Shown here in pieces: positions 1 through 6,850 of a stretch of DNA of 20,055 nt. The stretch is taken from positions 1 to 20,055 of the forward strand of contig USDK01000047.1 in the NCBI GenBank assembly GCA_900553355.1, in the 5' to 3' direction. This stretch comes from an uncultured Lachnospiraceae bacterium (GTDB lineage Bacteria; Bacillota; Clostridia; Lachnospirales; Lachnospiraceae). A program made the position numbers and the translations under genes. How positions within the stretch are numbered: the first letter of the stretch is position 1; each line of letters begins with the position of its first letter. The notes under the pieces were generated by a model that saw only the letters and a list, made by a program, of their open reading frames with translations, had not been told where the DNA came from and ran no database searches.

Positions 1-866
1 CTCTTATATGCCATGGCAGAAGAACCGATCTGGGTCTTTTCAAAAGGCTCTTCTACTTCTTTCAGATGCTGCAGCAGGCGGATATCATTGGACATCTTAT
101 GGGCGCTGGCTGCAATCCCTGCCAGAACGTTCAGCACACGGGTGTCTACCTTTCTGGAATATGTCTGTCCTGATACCGGATAGCAGGCTTTGAATCCCAT
201 CTTTTCTGCGATCATCGGATCGATCTTATCGATGGTCTCCTGATCTCCGTCGAAAAGTTCCAGAAAGCTGGCCTGCGTACCGGTGGTGCCCTTGGAGCCC
301 AGCAGCTTCAGTGTACTTTTAACATACTCCAGGTCCTCAAGATCCATCTCAAACTCCTGCATCCAAAGTGTTGCCCTCTTTCCTACAGTTGTAGGCTGTG
401 CAGGCTGGAAGTGGGTAAAGGCAAGGGTCGGAAGATCTTTGTATTTCTCTGCAAAATCTGCCAGCTCCGCGATCACATTGACCAGCTTTTTGCGGACGAT
501 ATCCAGGGCCTCTGACATCAGGATGATATCGGTATTATCTCCCACATAACAGGAGGTTGCTCCCAGATGGATAATCCCTTTTGCTTTCGGACACTGCTGT
601 CCATATGCGTACACATGAGACATAACATCGTGGCGGACTACCTTTTCTCTTTCCTTTGCCACATCATAATTGATATCTTCTGCATGCGCCTTCAGTTCTT
701 CAATCTGTTCCTCCGTGATCGGGAGGCCCAGTTCTTTCTCTGTCTCAGCCAAAGCGATCCATAATTTTCTCCAGGTGCGGAACTTTTTGTCCGGTGAAAA
801 TACATACTGCATTTCCTTACTTGCATAACGCTCTGAAAGCGGACTCTGATATCTGTCGTTTGCCAT
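1..866 (-). CDS. purB: Adenylosuccinate lyase, C-terminus cut by window edge
   Basis: PurB catalyses two fumarate-releasing steps: SAICAR to AICAR in purine synthesis, and adenylosuccinate to AMP. It is a cytoplasmic fumarase/aspartase-superfamily enzyme. The frame is open from the ATG at 866 to the left edge, about 288 codons. It begins MANDRYQSPLSERYASKEM, and contains GATSCYVGDNTD, LPTLAFTHFQPAQPTTVGKR and GTTGTQASFLELF, all typical of the family. The superfamily signature begins at the very edge as QIGSSAMAYK, with Ala where many relatives have Pro. The start is supported by AAGGAG in front of the ATG. It lies 36 bp downstream of purF on the same strand, so the two are probably cotranscribed. 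The missing end is outside the window, not a mutation. Confidence 0.96.
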   Translation of the reverse strand, partial: MANDRYQSPLSERYASKEMQYVFSPDKKFRTWRKLWIALAETEKELGLPITEEQIEELKAHAEDINYDVAKEREKVVRHDVMSHVYAYGQQCPKAKGIIHLGATSCYVGDNTDIILMSEALDIVRKKLVNVIAELADFAEKYKDLPTLAFTHFQPAQPTTVGKRATLWMQEFEMDLEDLEYVKSTLKLLGSKGTTGTQASFLELFDGDQETIDKIDPMIAEKMGFKACYPVSGQTYSRKVDTRVLNVLAGIAASAHKMSNDIRLLQHLKEVEEPFEKTQIGSSAMAYK

Positions 867-902
867 TTTATTCTCTCCTTTTACTACGTTCTTTTTATCG
901 TC

Positions 903-2330
903 TTATTCAAAAGCATGGGAAATATCTCTTCCCGGCACTTCCATGGGGTAATTCCCCGAGAAACAGGCGTCGCAGTACCCCAGGTCTCCTACCATCTCTT
1001 TTAGTTTCTCAATCTTCATATAACCCAGAGAATCTGCGCCGATCATCTCACGGATCTCCTCCGTCGTATGAGAATGAGCAATCAGCTGTTCATTGGAAGG
1101 CACGTCTGTCCCAAAATAGCAGGGATACAGGAATGGCGGCGAGCTGATCCTTACATGGACCTCCTTTGCCCCTGCCTTTTTCAGCATACGGATGATATTT
1201 GCACAGGTTGTTCCCCGGACAATCGAATCATCCACCATAACGATCCGTTTTCCCCGGACCACTTCTTCAATGACATTCAGCTTGATCTTAACGCTGCTTT
1301 CCCGCTGGCTCTGCTTTGGCTTGATAAAGGTCCGTCCCACATAACTGTTTTTGTGAAAAGCCATTCCATAAGGGATCCCCGAATACTCTGAATATCCTTT
1401 TGCAGCCACCAGCCCTGAATCCGGTACGCCTACGACCAGATCCGCATCCACAGGATAAGACTGTGCAAGCGCTTTTCCGGCTATAATCCTGGCATGATAG
1501 ACATTCACATCATCAATCGTACTGTCCATCCGCGCAAAGTAAATATACTCAAAGATACACCTGGCCTGTTTCTCCGGTGCGATTGCCATGGAAAGGTCGG
1601 AAGCGATCCCCTCTTTTGTGATACTTACAATCTCTCCCGGCTTTACATCCCGGATAAACTCTCCGTCCACTGCCGCAATGGCGCAGCTTTCTGAAGCCAG
1701 AAAGTAGGTGTTGTCCCGTTTCCCGATACACAGCGGCTTCAGTCCGAACGGGTCTCTGGCCCCGATCAGCTTCCGCGGAGAACTTACCACCAGGGCATAG
1801 GCTCCCTTAATCTTTTTCATCGCGTTTTTCACAGCTCCCTCCGCATCAGGCGTGCGGAGCCGTTCTCTGGCGATATGGTAAGCAATCACCTCTGAGTCAA
1901 TCGTGGTCTGGAAGATCGCTCCGGTATACTCCAGTTCATGCCGCAGTTCCACTGCATTCGTAAGATTTCCATTATGGGCAATGGCCAGAGTTCCCTTGAC
2001 ATAGTTTAAGACCAGCGGCATCGCATTCTCTGCCCGGGTTCCTCCCGCGGTAGAATAACGCACATGACCAATCCCCAGATTACCTTTTAACCCGGCCAGT
2101 GAATCCTCATCGAACACCTCATTGACAAGCCCCAGCCCTTTTCTCGAATGAACTTTTCGTTCTCCATAGGTATCCGTCACCGCGATTCCACAGCTTTCCT
2201 GTCCGCGGTGCTGCAGTGCAAACAGCCCGTAATACACCGACGGCGCCACATCACCCCCATCCATATCATAAGCACCGAAAACGCCGCATTCCTCTCCCAT
2301 ACCAGTTGTTACTTTTTCAAATTCGTCCAT
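903..2330 (-). CDS. purF: Amidophosphoribosyltransferase
   Basis: PurF performs the first committed step of purine synthesis: PRPP plus glutamine to 5-phosphoribosylamine. The 475-residue length is normal. A short propeptide precedes Cys15 in EECGVFGAYD, which should become the N-terminal catalytic nucleophile after processing. LQHRGQESCGIA and SEVIAYHIA belong to the class II glutamine amidotransferase half. The phosphoribosyltransferase half carries the PRPP loop IVMVDDSIVRGTT. Four cysteines in the expected places (RCIFEYIYF, YPCYFGTD, YCDACFSGNYP) indicate the Bacillus-type enzyme with a 4Fe-4S cluster. The ATG at 2330 has AAGGAG eight bases upstream. It is the first gene of a purF-purB pair with its own candidate promoter overlapping the preceding terminator hairpin. 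Confidence 0.98.
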   Translation of the reverse strand: MDEFEKVTTGMGEECGVFGAYDMDGGDVAPSVYYGLFALQHRGQESCGIAVTDTYGERKVHSRKGLGLVNEVFDEDSLAGLKGNLGIGHVRYSTAGGTRAENAMPLVLNYVKGTLAIAHNGNLTNAVELRHELEYTGAIFQTTIDSEVIAYHIARERLRTPDAEGAVKNAMKKIKGAYALVVSSPRKLIGARDPFGLKPLCIGKRDNTYFLASESCAIAAVDGEFIRDVKPGEIVSITKEGIASDLSMAIAPEKQARCIFEYIYFARMDSTIDDVNVYHARIIAGKALAQSYPVDADLVVGVPDSGLVAAKGYSEYSGIPYGMAFHKNSYVGRTFIKPKQSQRESSVKIKLNVIEEVVRGKRIVMVDDSIVRGTTCANIIRMLKKAGAKEVHVRISSPPFLYPCYFGTDVPSNEQLIAHSHTTEEIREMIGADSLGYMKIEKLKEMVGDLGYCDACFSGNYPMEVPGRDISHAFE

Positions 2331-2359
2331 GAATGCAACTCCTTAATTTAAATCTTAGT

Positions 2360-2377
2360 CTGCCCTTTTCCGGGCAG
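2360..2377 (-). other. Small hairpin in purF leader
   Basis: CTGCCC and GGGCAG pair perfectly around a six-base loop, between the candidate purF promoter and the purF ribosome binding site. If the promoter call is right it would sit at the very 5' end of the purF mRNA. There is no T-run, so it is not a terminator. A 5'-stabilising hairpin or chance are the alternatives. Confidence 0.35.
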
Positions 2378-2388
2378 TATACAGGTTA

Positions 2389-2417
2389 AGTATAATACAA
2401 GGCAGAAGGAAAAGCAA
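2389..2417 (-). promoter_or_regulatory. Candidate sigma-A promoter of purF
   Basis: On the minus strand TTGCTT is followed after 17 bases by TATACT, about 60 bp before the purF start. The -35 lies inside the hairpin that ends the upstream transporter operon, so terminator and promoter overlap. No purine riboswitch aptamer is apparent in the short leader. Confidence 0.5.
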
Positions 2418-2430
2418 TATTCCTTCTGCC
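2401..2430 (-). terminator. Terminator-like hairpin after the ABC transporter operon
   Basis: A perfect 10-bp inverted repeat, GGCAGAAGGA and TCCTTCTGCC with a 10-base loop, begins one base past the ATPase stop codon. On the minus strand it is followed by TTGTATTATACTT, a broken rather than pure T-tract, so termination may be partial. Confidence 0.6.
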
Positions 2431-2431
2431 T

Positions 2432-3118
2432 TCAATTCTCCCGGAACTTCCCCAGAAATTCCTGTATCCTGGCATTATCAGATGTAAACACCTCATCCGG
2501 CGCACCCTCTAATTCAATATATCCACGGTCCATAAAAATGATATGGTCCGATACCTGCCTTGCAAAATTCATCTCATGAGTCACGATCACCATTGTCATA
2601 TGCTCCGCAGCCAGATCCCGGATGACTTTGAGGATTTCTCCAGTCAGCTCCGGATCCAGAGCCGATGTAGGCTCATCAAAAAAAAGAATGTCCGGGTTCA
2701 TGGCCAGCGCTCTGGCGATCGAGACCCTCTGCTGCTGTCCGCCGGACAACTGATAAGGATAGGCATCTTCCTTATCCTCGAGGCCCATTTTTGCAAGCAG
2801 CTCCCTGGCCTTTGCAAACACTTCATCTTTCTTTCTCTTCTGCACGCGCAGCGGGGCATCCGTAATATTTTTCATCACAGAATAATGGGGGAACAGATTG
2901 AAATTCTGAAACACCAGGCCAAACGTTCCTTCATAATGGATCTCGCCTGAATCCGGATTTTCAAGTCCGGTCGCACACCGGAGCAGTGTGGATTTTCCGG
3001 AACCTGACGGGCCGATGATCCCGAGAACCTCCCCCTTGTCCACCGCCAGGGAGATATCCTTCAGCACCTCTGTTCCGTCGAAACTTTTTTTGATATGTCT
3101 CATCTCAAGCAGACTCAT
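2432..3118 (-). CDS. Polar amino-acid ABC transporter ATPase
   Basis: ATP-hydrolysing subunit of an amino-acid importer of the GlnQ/HisP/ArtP type, acting on the cytoplasmic face of the membrane. It contains Walker A GPSGSGKST, Q-loop VFQNFNLFPH, signature LSGGQQQRVSIARAL, Walker B ILFFDEPTSALDP and the switch His in VIVTHEM. I place the start at the ATG at 3118 (228 residues), eight bases from AGGAGG at 3127-3132; an in-frame GTG at 3121 is only five bases away and is the alternative. It is about 10-15 residues shorter than usual: the segment between Walker A and the Q-loop (NPDSGEIHYEGTFGLVFQ) lacks a stretch most relatives have. The gene follows the permease by a few bases, and the permease stop codon overlaps the ribosome binding site, suggesting translational coupling. 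Confidence 0.96.
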   Translation of the reverse strand: MSLLEMRHIKKSFDGTEVLKDISLAVDKGEVLGIIGPSGSGKSTLLRCATGLENPDSGEIHYEGTFGLVFQNFNLFPHYSVMKNITDAPLRVQKRKKDEVFAKARELLAKMGLEDKEDAYPYQLSGGQQQRVSIARALAMNPDILFFDEPTSALDPELTGEILKVIRDLAAEHMTMVIVTHEMNFARQVSDHIIFMDRGYIELEGAPDEVFTSDNARIQEFLGKFREN

Positions 3119-3130
3119 CACATTCTCCTC

Positions 3131-3781
3131 CTAACGATAATAGTTCAGCTTTTTCTCGATACGTTCCATCACAAACGCTACGATAAAGTTGAACACATAA
3201 TAGAAAATGCCCGCAAATACCAGCGGAAGCAGGGACGTCTGGGACGCCGTCAGCGCTTTTGCCACCGTGAACATCTCCAGTACGCCAATGGTAAATGCAA
3301 GGGACGTATCCTTTACCAGCGTGATCGTCTCATTCGTGACCGCCGGCAGGATCCGTTTGATCACCTGAGGCAGGATGATGCGGAAGAAGGTCTGTACCCG
3401 GCTGTAACCCAGGATCTTTGCCGCCTCATACTGTCCGGCAGGCATAGATTCAATGCCTCCCCGGTAGATTTCTGCAAAATAGGCAGCGTAGTTTAAAATA
3501 AATCCGATGGCCACCGCCATATTCTTCCACTCCGGCGTATTAGGGATTCCAAATCCATAATAGGGTCCAAAATAGATTGCGATCAGCTGCAGCATCAGAG
3601 GTGTGCCCCGCATCACAGATATATATACTTTTACAATGGTGCGGATCACAACATTCTTTGACATTCTGCCAAAGGAGACTAAAAGCCCCAGCGGCAGGGA
3701 AAAAACCAGAGTCACCGCAAAGATCAGTACAGAAACCCACATTCCTTCCAGCAGTTTTCCAAGCATAACCGAAATTGCCAT
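3131..3781 (-). CDS. Amino-acid ABC transporter permease (HisM/GlnP type)
   Basis: Integral membrane subunit of the importer, 216 residues, the usual size. Hydrophobic segments are visible near the N-terminus (VSVLIFAVTLVFSLPLGLL), in the middle (AIGFILNYAAYFAEIYRGGI) and at the C-terminus (LLPLVFAGIFYYVFNFIVAF), consistent with about five helices. The cytoplasmic coupling loop that docks onto the ATPase is clear: EAAKILGYSRVQTFFRIILPQ, with the family's EAA...G pattern. VMRGTPLMLQL is another conserved block. The start is ATG with a modest GAGAGGG upstream. It sits between the binding protein (71 bp upstream, with a hairpin in the gap) and the ATPase. The substrate cannot be told from sequence. 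Confidence 0.95.
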   Translation of the reverse strand: MAISVMLGKLLEGMWVSVLIFAVTLVFSLPLGLLVSFGRMSKNVVIRTIVKVYISVMRGTPLMLQLIAIYFGPYYGFGIPNTPEWKNMAVAIGFILNYAAYFAEIYRGGIESMPAGQYEAAKILGYSRVQTFFRIILPQVIKRILPAVTNETITLVKDTSLAFTIGVLEMFTVAKALTASQTSLLPLVFAGIFYYVFNFIVAFVMERIEKKLNYYR

Positions 3782-3802
3782 ACTATTTCCCTCTCTTCGT
3801 AG

Positions 3803-3828
3803 AAAAAGGCCGTCCTGGAAGGACAGCC
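3803..3828 (-). terminator. Intra-operon terminator/attenuator between binding protein and permease
   Basis: On the minus strand GGCTGTCC pairs with GGACGGCC (eight pairs, one G-T) around a five-base loop TTCCA, directly followed by TTTTT. This is a textbook intrinsic terminator located inside the operon. A partial stop here would give more binding protein than permease and ATPase, as is known for many ABC importers. Confidence 0.8.
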
Positions 3829-3852
3829 CTCATTCCAAAACTTTTTTGATAT

Positions 3853-4701
3853 CTATTTTCCGATGGTCGTGATATCCTCTCCGAACCATTTGGTAGATAT
3901 TTCTGCCATGGTTCCGTCCGCCGCCATCTCTTCCAGGGTCTCCTGTACGGTATCTCTTAACGCCTCATTGCCTTTGGCAAAACCGATGCCGTACTCCTCA
4001 GATGCGATCGGCTCATCCAGGATCGTAAAATCTGCATTCCTGGACTCAATCTGATAGCCTGCCACCACAATATCCATCGCTACCGCATCCACTGCTCCGG
4101 ACTCCAGGTCCATGAACCCGGTATCATAATCCGGTACTACCTGCAGCGCTGCAAAGCTTCCGGCCAGATCAGGCTTCTCATCCAATGCAGCCTGTGCAGA
4201 CGACTCTGTCTGTACATCTACGATCTTTCCCGCCAGATCATCCAGAGACTCGATCCCGGAATCAGATCTTACGACAAACACCTGCTGATTGTCCAGATAT
4301 GGTTCGGACCAGGTGTAGTCATCTTCTCTTCCATTCATGGTAAACCCGTTCCAGATGCAGTCGATCTCACCGGAATTCAAGGTTGCATCCTTCGTCTCCC
4401 ATGAAATGGGCTGCGCCACAAACTCCCAGCCCTGACGGTCACAGACCTCCTGGGCCAGCTCTAAATCAAATCCGGTATATTCACCGTCATCTCCTACAAA
4501 TCCCATAGGTGGAAAATTCTGGTCAAAACCTACCGTGAAGGTATCTCCTTCCTTCTTTTCTTCAAACGAAGCCGTCTCTTTCTGTGCGGATTCATCTTTG
4601 CTTCCACTATCTTCGCTGCCGCTTTTCTGTCCGCCGCATCCTGCTGCCATCATAGAAGCTGCCGTTACCAGCGCAAGAATCATTGCCAGTCTCTTTTTCA
4701 T
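3853..4701 (-). CDS. Amino-acid ABC transporter substrate-binding lipoprotein
   Basis: Extracellular solute-binding protein, family 3, that captures an amino acid and delivers it to the permease. I start at the ATG at 4701 (282 residues) because AGGAGG at 4710-4715 lies eight bases upstream; an ATG 36 bases earlier would swallow this site. The N-terminus is a lipoprotein signal: MKKR, a hydrophobic run, then MAAGC with Cys22 as the lipidated residue. A low-complexity Gly/Ser/Glu/Lys linker follows. The domain starts near GDTFTVGFDQNFPPMGFV and includes YTGFDLELAQEVCD, DCIWNGFTMNGRE and YGIGFAKGNEALRD, all family 3 blocks. First gene of the transporter operon, with its own promoter upstream. 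Likely ligand is a polar amino acid; no narrower call is justified. Confidence 0.95.
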   Translation of the reverse strand: MKKRLAMILALVTAASMMAAGCGGQKSGSEDSGSKDESAQKETASFEEKKEGDTFTVGFDQNFPPMGFVGDDGEYTGFDLELAQEVCDRQGWEFVAQPISWETKDATLNSGEIDCIWNGFTMNGREDDYTWSEPYLDNQQVFVVRSDSGIESLDDLAGKIVDVQTESSAQAALDEKPDLAGSFAALQVVPDYDTGFMDLESGAVDAVAMDIVVAGYQIESRNADFTILDEPIASEEYGIGFAKGNEALRDTVQETLEEMAADGTMAEISTKWFGEDITTIGK

Positions 4702-4736
4702 AATCTGATCCTCCTCTTTATACACGGAAAGGGCCA

Positions 4737-4764
4737 AAAATATGTCAGATCACTTCGCTGTCAA
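4737..4764 (-). promoter_or_regulatory. Candidate promoter of the transporter operon with palindrome at -35
   Basis: On the minus strand a perfect TTGACA (4759-4764) is followed after 16 bases by TATTTT. The -35 overlaps a perfect 10-bp palindrome GTCAATTGAC at 4760-4769, a possible operator. The upstream gene ends only about 30 bp away and no terminator is visible between them, so some read-through is also possible. Confidence 0.45.
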
Positions 4765-4797
4765 TTGACCACTTTACCACGCTAAATCGGTGTTATC

Positions 4798-5580
4798 TTA
4801 GCATATTCCTTGATTCTTGTCAATCCTTCTGTATGCTTTTTTCCACTGTTCAAATCTCTCTTCCGGCAGATCCGGGTCTATTTCTCTGCGGACTGTACGG
4901 ATACTTTCCCTGATCTGAGGATCAATGCTTAAAAGGGCCGGATTGCCGGAAAGCATCTTTACATATTTATCTTCTGGGAGAGCCCGTTTGCAGCAATAGA
5001 GATACGCCTTGAGCATATCCGCATCCTCACAGATCTCATAAGCCGCCTCATACATTTTTGATGCTTCCTCATATAAAAACAGGCGTCCGTAAGCGGCGCC
5101 AAGGCATGCATAGACCTTTCCGTAGAAGGTCTTGTCCACTGAATCGTCCCGTTCTCCTCCGATGATCGACTGGTACACCAGCACCGCCGACTCATATTCG
5201 CCACTCTGCATCAGACTGTCTGCCTTATGCTTGGTCCGTTCCACATCCTTCTGATTCTGAAGCCGTTCCAGGATATTCTGGATCCGATTGATATCGGACT
5301 GGGCATAGATCGTGGATTCCCGGAGGATTGTCAGGATAAACTGCTCCATTGAACAGTTCTTCCTCAGTTCTTCTCTTAAATGCTCTGCCAGATCCTCCAT
5401 TTCCAGCTCTCTGCCGATCCAGTCACAAAGCTGCTGATTAATAATGGTATAATCAATCAGGTAAAGATTGTTGCAGATATAATAGCACAACTCTTCAATA
5501 GTATAGATCTTCATGTGAACCCTGGATATCACATAGGGTTGTTTTGCTCTTTTTTTATGACATAGAATTAAACTGCCCAT
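4798..5580 (-). CDS. Uncharacterised helical-repeat (TPR-like) protein, third gene of unknown operon
   Basis: I do not recognise a named function. The protein of 260 residues is soluble, with no signal peptide or membrane span. The first part (IYTIEELCYYICNNLYLID) is a short conserved-looking block; a coiled-coil-like stretch (INRIQNILERLQNQKDVERTKHKAD) precedes TPR-like helix pairs such as ALMQ-like SLMQSGEYESAVLVYQSII and CLGAAYGRLFLYEEASKMYEAAY, which fit the TPR spacing of small and aromatic residues. The start at 5580 has AGGAGG five bases upstream (5586-5591) and overlaps the end of the previous gene by 26 bp, implying coupling; an internal ATG at 5514 (MKIYTIEEL) has only a weak site but gives the more natural-looking N-terminus. 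As last gene of the operon it probably assists the two larger products, perhaps by protein-protein contact. This is inference. Confidence 0.8.
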   Translation of the reverse strand: MGSLILCHKKRAKQPYVISRVHMKIYTIEELCYYICNNLYLIDYTIINQQLCDWIGRELEMEDLAEHLREELRKNCSMEQFILTILRESTIYAQSDINRIQNILERLQNQKDVERTKHKADSLMQSGEYESAVLVYQSIIGGERDDSVDKTFYGKVYACLGAAYGRLFLYEEASKMYEAAYEICEDADMLKAYLYCCKRALPEDKYVKMLSGNPALLSIDPQIRESIRTVRREIDPDLPEERFEQWKKAYRRIDKNQGIC

Positions 5581-6838
5581 GGATACCTCCTAATTTTAAA
5601 ATCTTCTCCACGCAGAAATCCGTTGCCGGAAAAAACTCTCCAAATCCGATATCTTTAAACGTCAGCCTGCAGGTCTCCTCATCCAGAAACATCACATCGA
5701 TCTGAAGTCTGAGGGAATAATCTCTTCTCTCAGGAAGACCTTCCAGAGAAACTGTCTCCACCTGCAGTTCTTCTCCCGCCAGTGTCTCTACATGAATCTC
5801 AATATCCGAAGTGTCCTCCAGAATCACTTCCCACTGTCCGTCCGCCTCATACCAGTGCGTTCCCCAGGAAACGATGGGGTGCCATCCTTCCTGGCCTCCC
5901 ACCCTCATACGCAGACAGATCTGTTCCGTCATCTTTGTCTCATCCAGATAGACCGGACCCTCGTCATAGGAAAAAACCTTCCGCATAGAGGTATAGCAGG
6001 CTCCCTTGCTGTACAGATTATTTCCAAGGAAGGCTCTTCTTCCGTTGCACAGAACCTTAAGGGAATTGGGATACCAGTTATTCTCAAATCCTTCTCCCGT
6101 CAGAAAAACAGAAGATACCACTTTTTTCTCAAACACATTCTGAATAAAGGACTTAAACTGCTCATCTGCATCTTTCGCTTTATCCACATTCAGCACCGGA
6201 TAAATTGCAGCCAGCTCCTTCATTTTCGCGCTGGCCACCTCATCCACAGTTACAAACTTATCCTTTCCCCGTCCGCTGATCGTATTCAGCTTCCGGAGCA
6301 TGTAGGCACGGATCTCCTGAGCGTCACAGTAAAACAGTGCAGACTCATACTGCCACAATTCCTTCGGCTGATAGAACATATACTGACAGAAGCTTTCTTT
6401 ATAATCCTGTACATTCACGCATTCCTTGGGAACACCTACGAAACTTCCGATGCCCTTTAACATCTTTGAAACATCGATATCCGTATGAGGCACCGCGAAA
6501 GTGATCTGGCTGATCTCTTCAAAATCCTGAAGCGTCAGGCTTACAAACTTGGCCAGAAGCCAGACCGCATCATGATTCTTTCCACCGATATGAACCTTCT
6601 CCCGGTGCATGGCCTTCTGAAACAGATCTGTGACCACCTCGCCCTCCTGGATCACTGACAGCTTTTTCGCCTCTTTCCCAAATACCCAGCGGTCCTTATA
6701 ATGCCCCAGCAGGAGCGGAATCTGATAATTATCTACCGCCGTTTCCAGGGTCTGCGGCTCTTCCTTTTTTTCATCATAGTAGCTGATCTGACAACTTTTC
6801 TCGTTCAAATCATACCCCAGAATACTTCCCCTTTGCAT
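5555..6838 (-). CDS. Degenerate Hsp70-like protein (DUF5716-like)
   Basis: A 427-residue soluble protein with an overall Hsp70 layout. The N-terminus SILGYDLNEKSCQISYYD resembles the first phosphate loop, and WVFGKEAKK resembles the FGxxA block of Hsp70s. Residues 246-284 (SVFLTGEGFENNWYPNSL, then FLGNNLYSKGACY) match the adenosine-binding region. Near residue 364 a beta-rich part (GLPERRDYSLRLQIDVMF, then RLTFKDIGFGE) recalls the Hsp70 substrate-binding half. The second phosphate loop, normally DLGGGT, reads ALFYCDAQEIRAYML, so the glycines are gone and ATPase activity is doubtful. I choose the ATG at 6838, eight bases from AGGAGG at 6847-6852; the ATG at 6844 is only two bases from it. The family name is from memory of DUF5716 in Clostridia and would need a profile search. 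Sits between the giant partner gene (12 bp gap) and the TPR-like gene (overlap). Confidence 0.82.
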   Translation of the reverse strand: MQRGSILGYDLNEKSCQISYYDEKKEEPQTLETAVDNYQIPLLLGHYKDRWVFGKEAKKLSVIQEGEVVTDLFQKAMHREKVHIGGKNHDAVWLLAKFVSLTLQDFEEISQITFAVPHTDIDVSKMLKGIGSFVGVPKECVNVQDYKESFCQYMFYQPKELWQYESALFYCDAQEIRAYMLRKLNTISGRGKDKFVTVDEVASAKMKELAAIYPVLNVDKAKDADEQFKSFIQNVFEKKVVSSVFLTGEGFENNWYPNSLKVLCNGRRAFLGNNLYSKGACYTSMRKVFSYDEGPVYLDETKMTEQICLRMRVGGQEGWHPIVSWGTHWYEADGQWEVILEDTSDIEIHVETLAGEELQVETVSLEGLPERRDYSLRLQIDVMFLDEETCRLTFKDIGFGEFFPATDFCVEKILKLGGIHGQFNSMS

Positions 6839-6850
6839 GAACATTTCCTC

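Noticed and set aside
2331..2431. Purine riboswitch in front of purF
   Set aside because: The gap is about 100 bases and is filled by a terminator hairpin, promoter and one small hairpin; no three-way junction aptamer pattern fits.
5792..6460. A 222-residue plus-strand open frame
   Set aside because: Antisense to the Hsp70-like gene; no ribosome binding site and no domain pattern.
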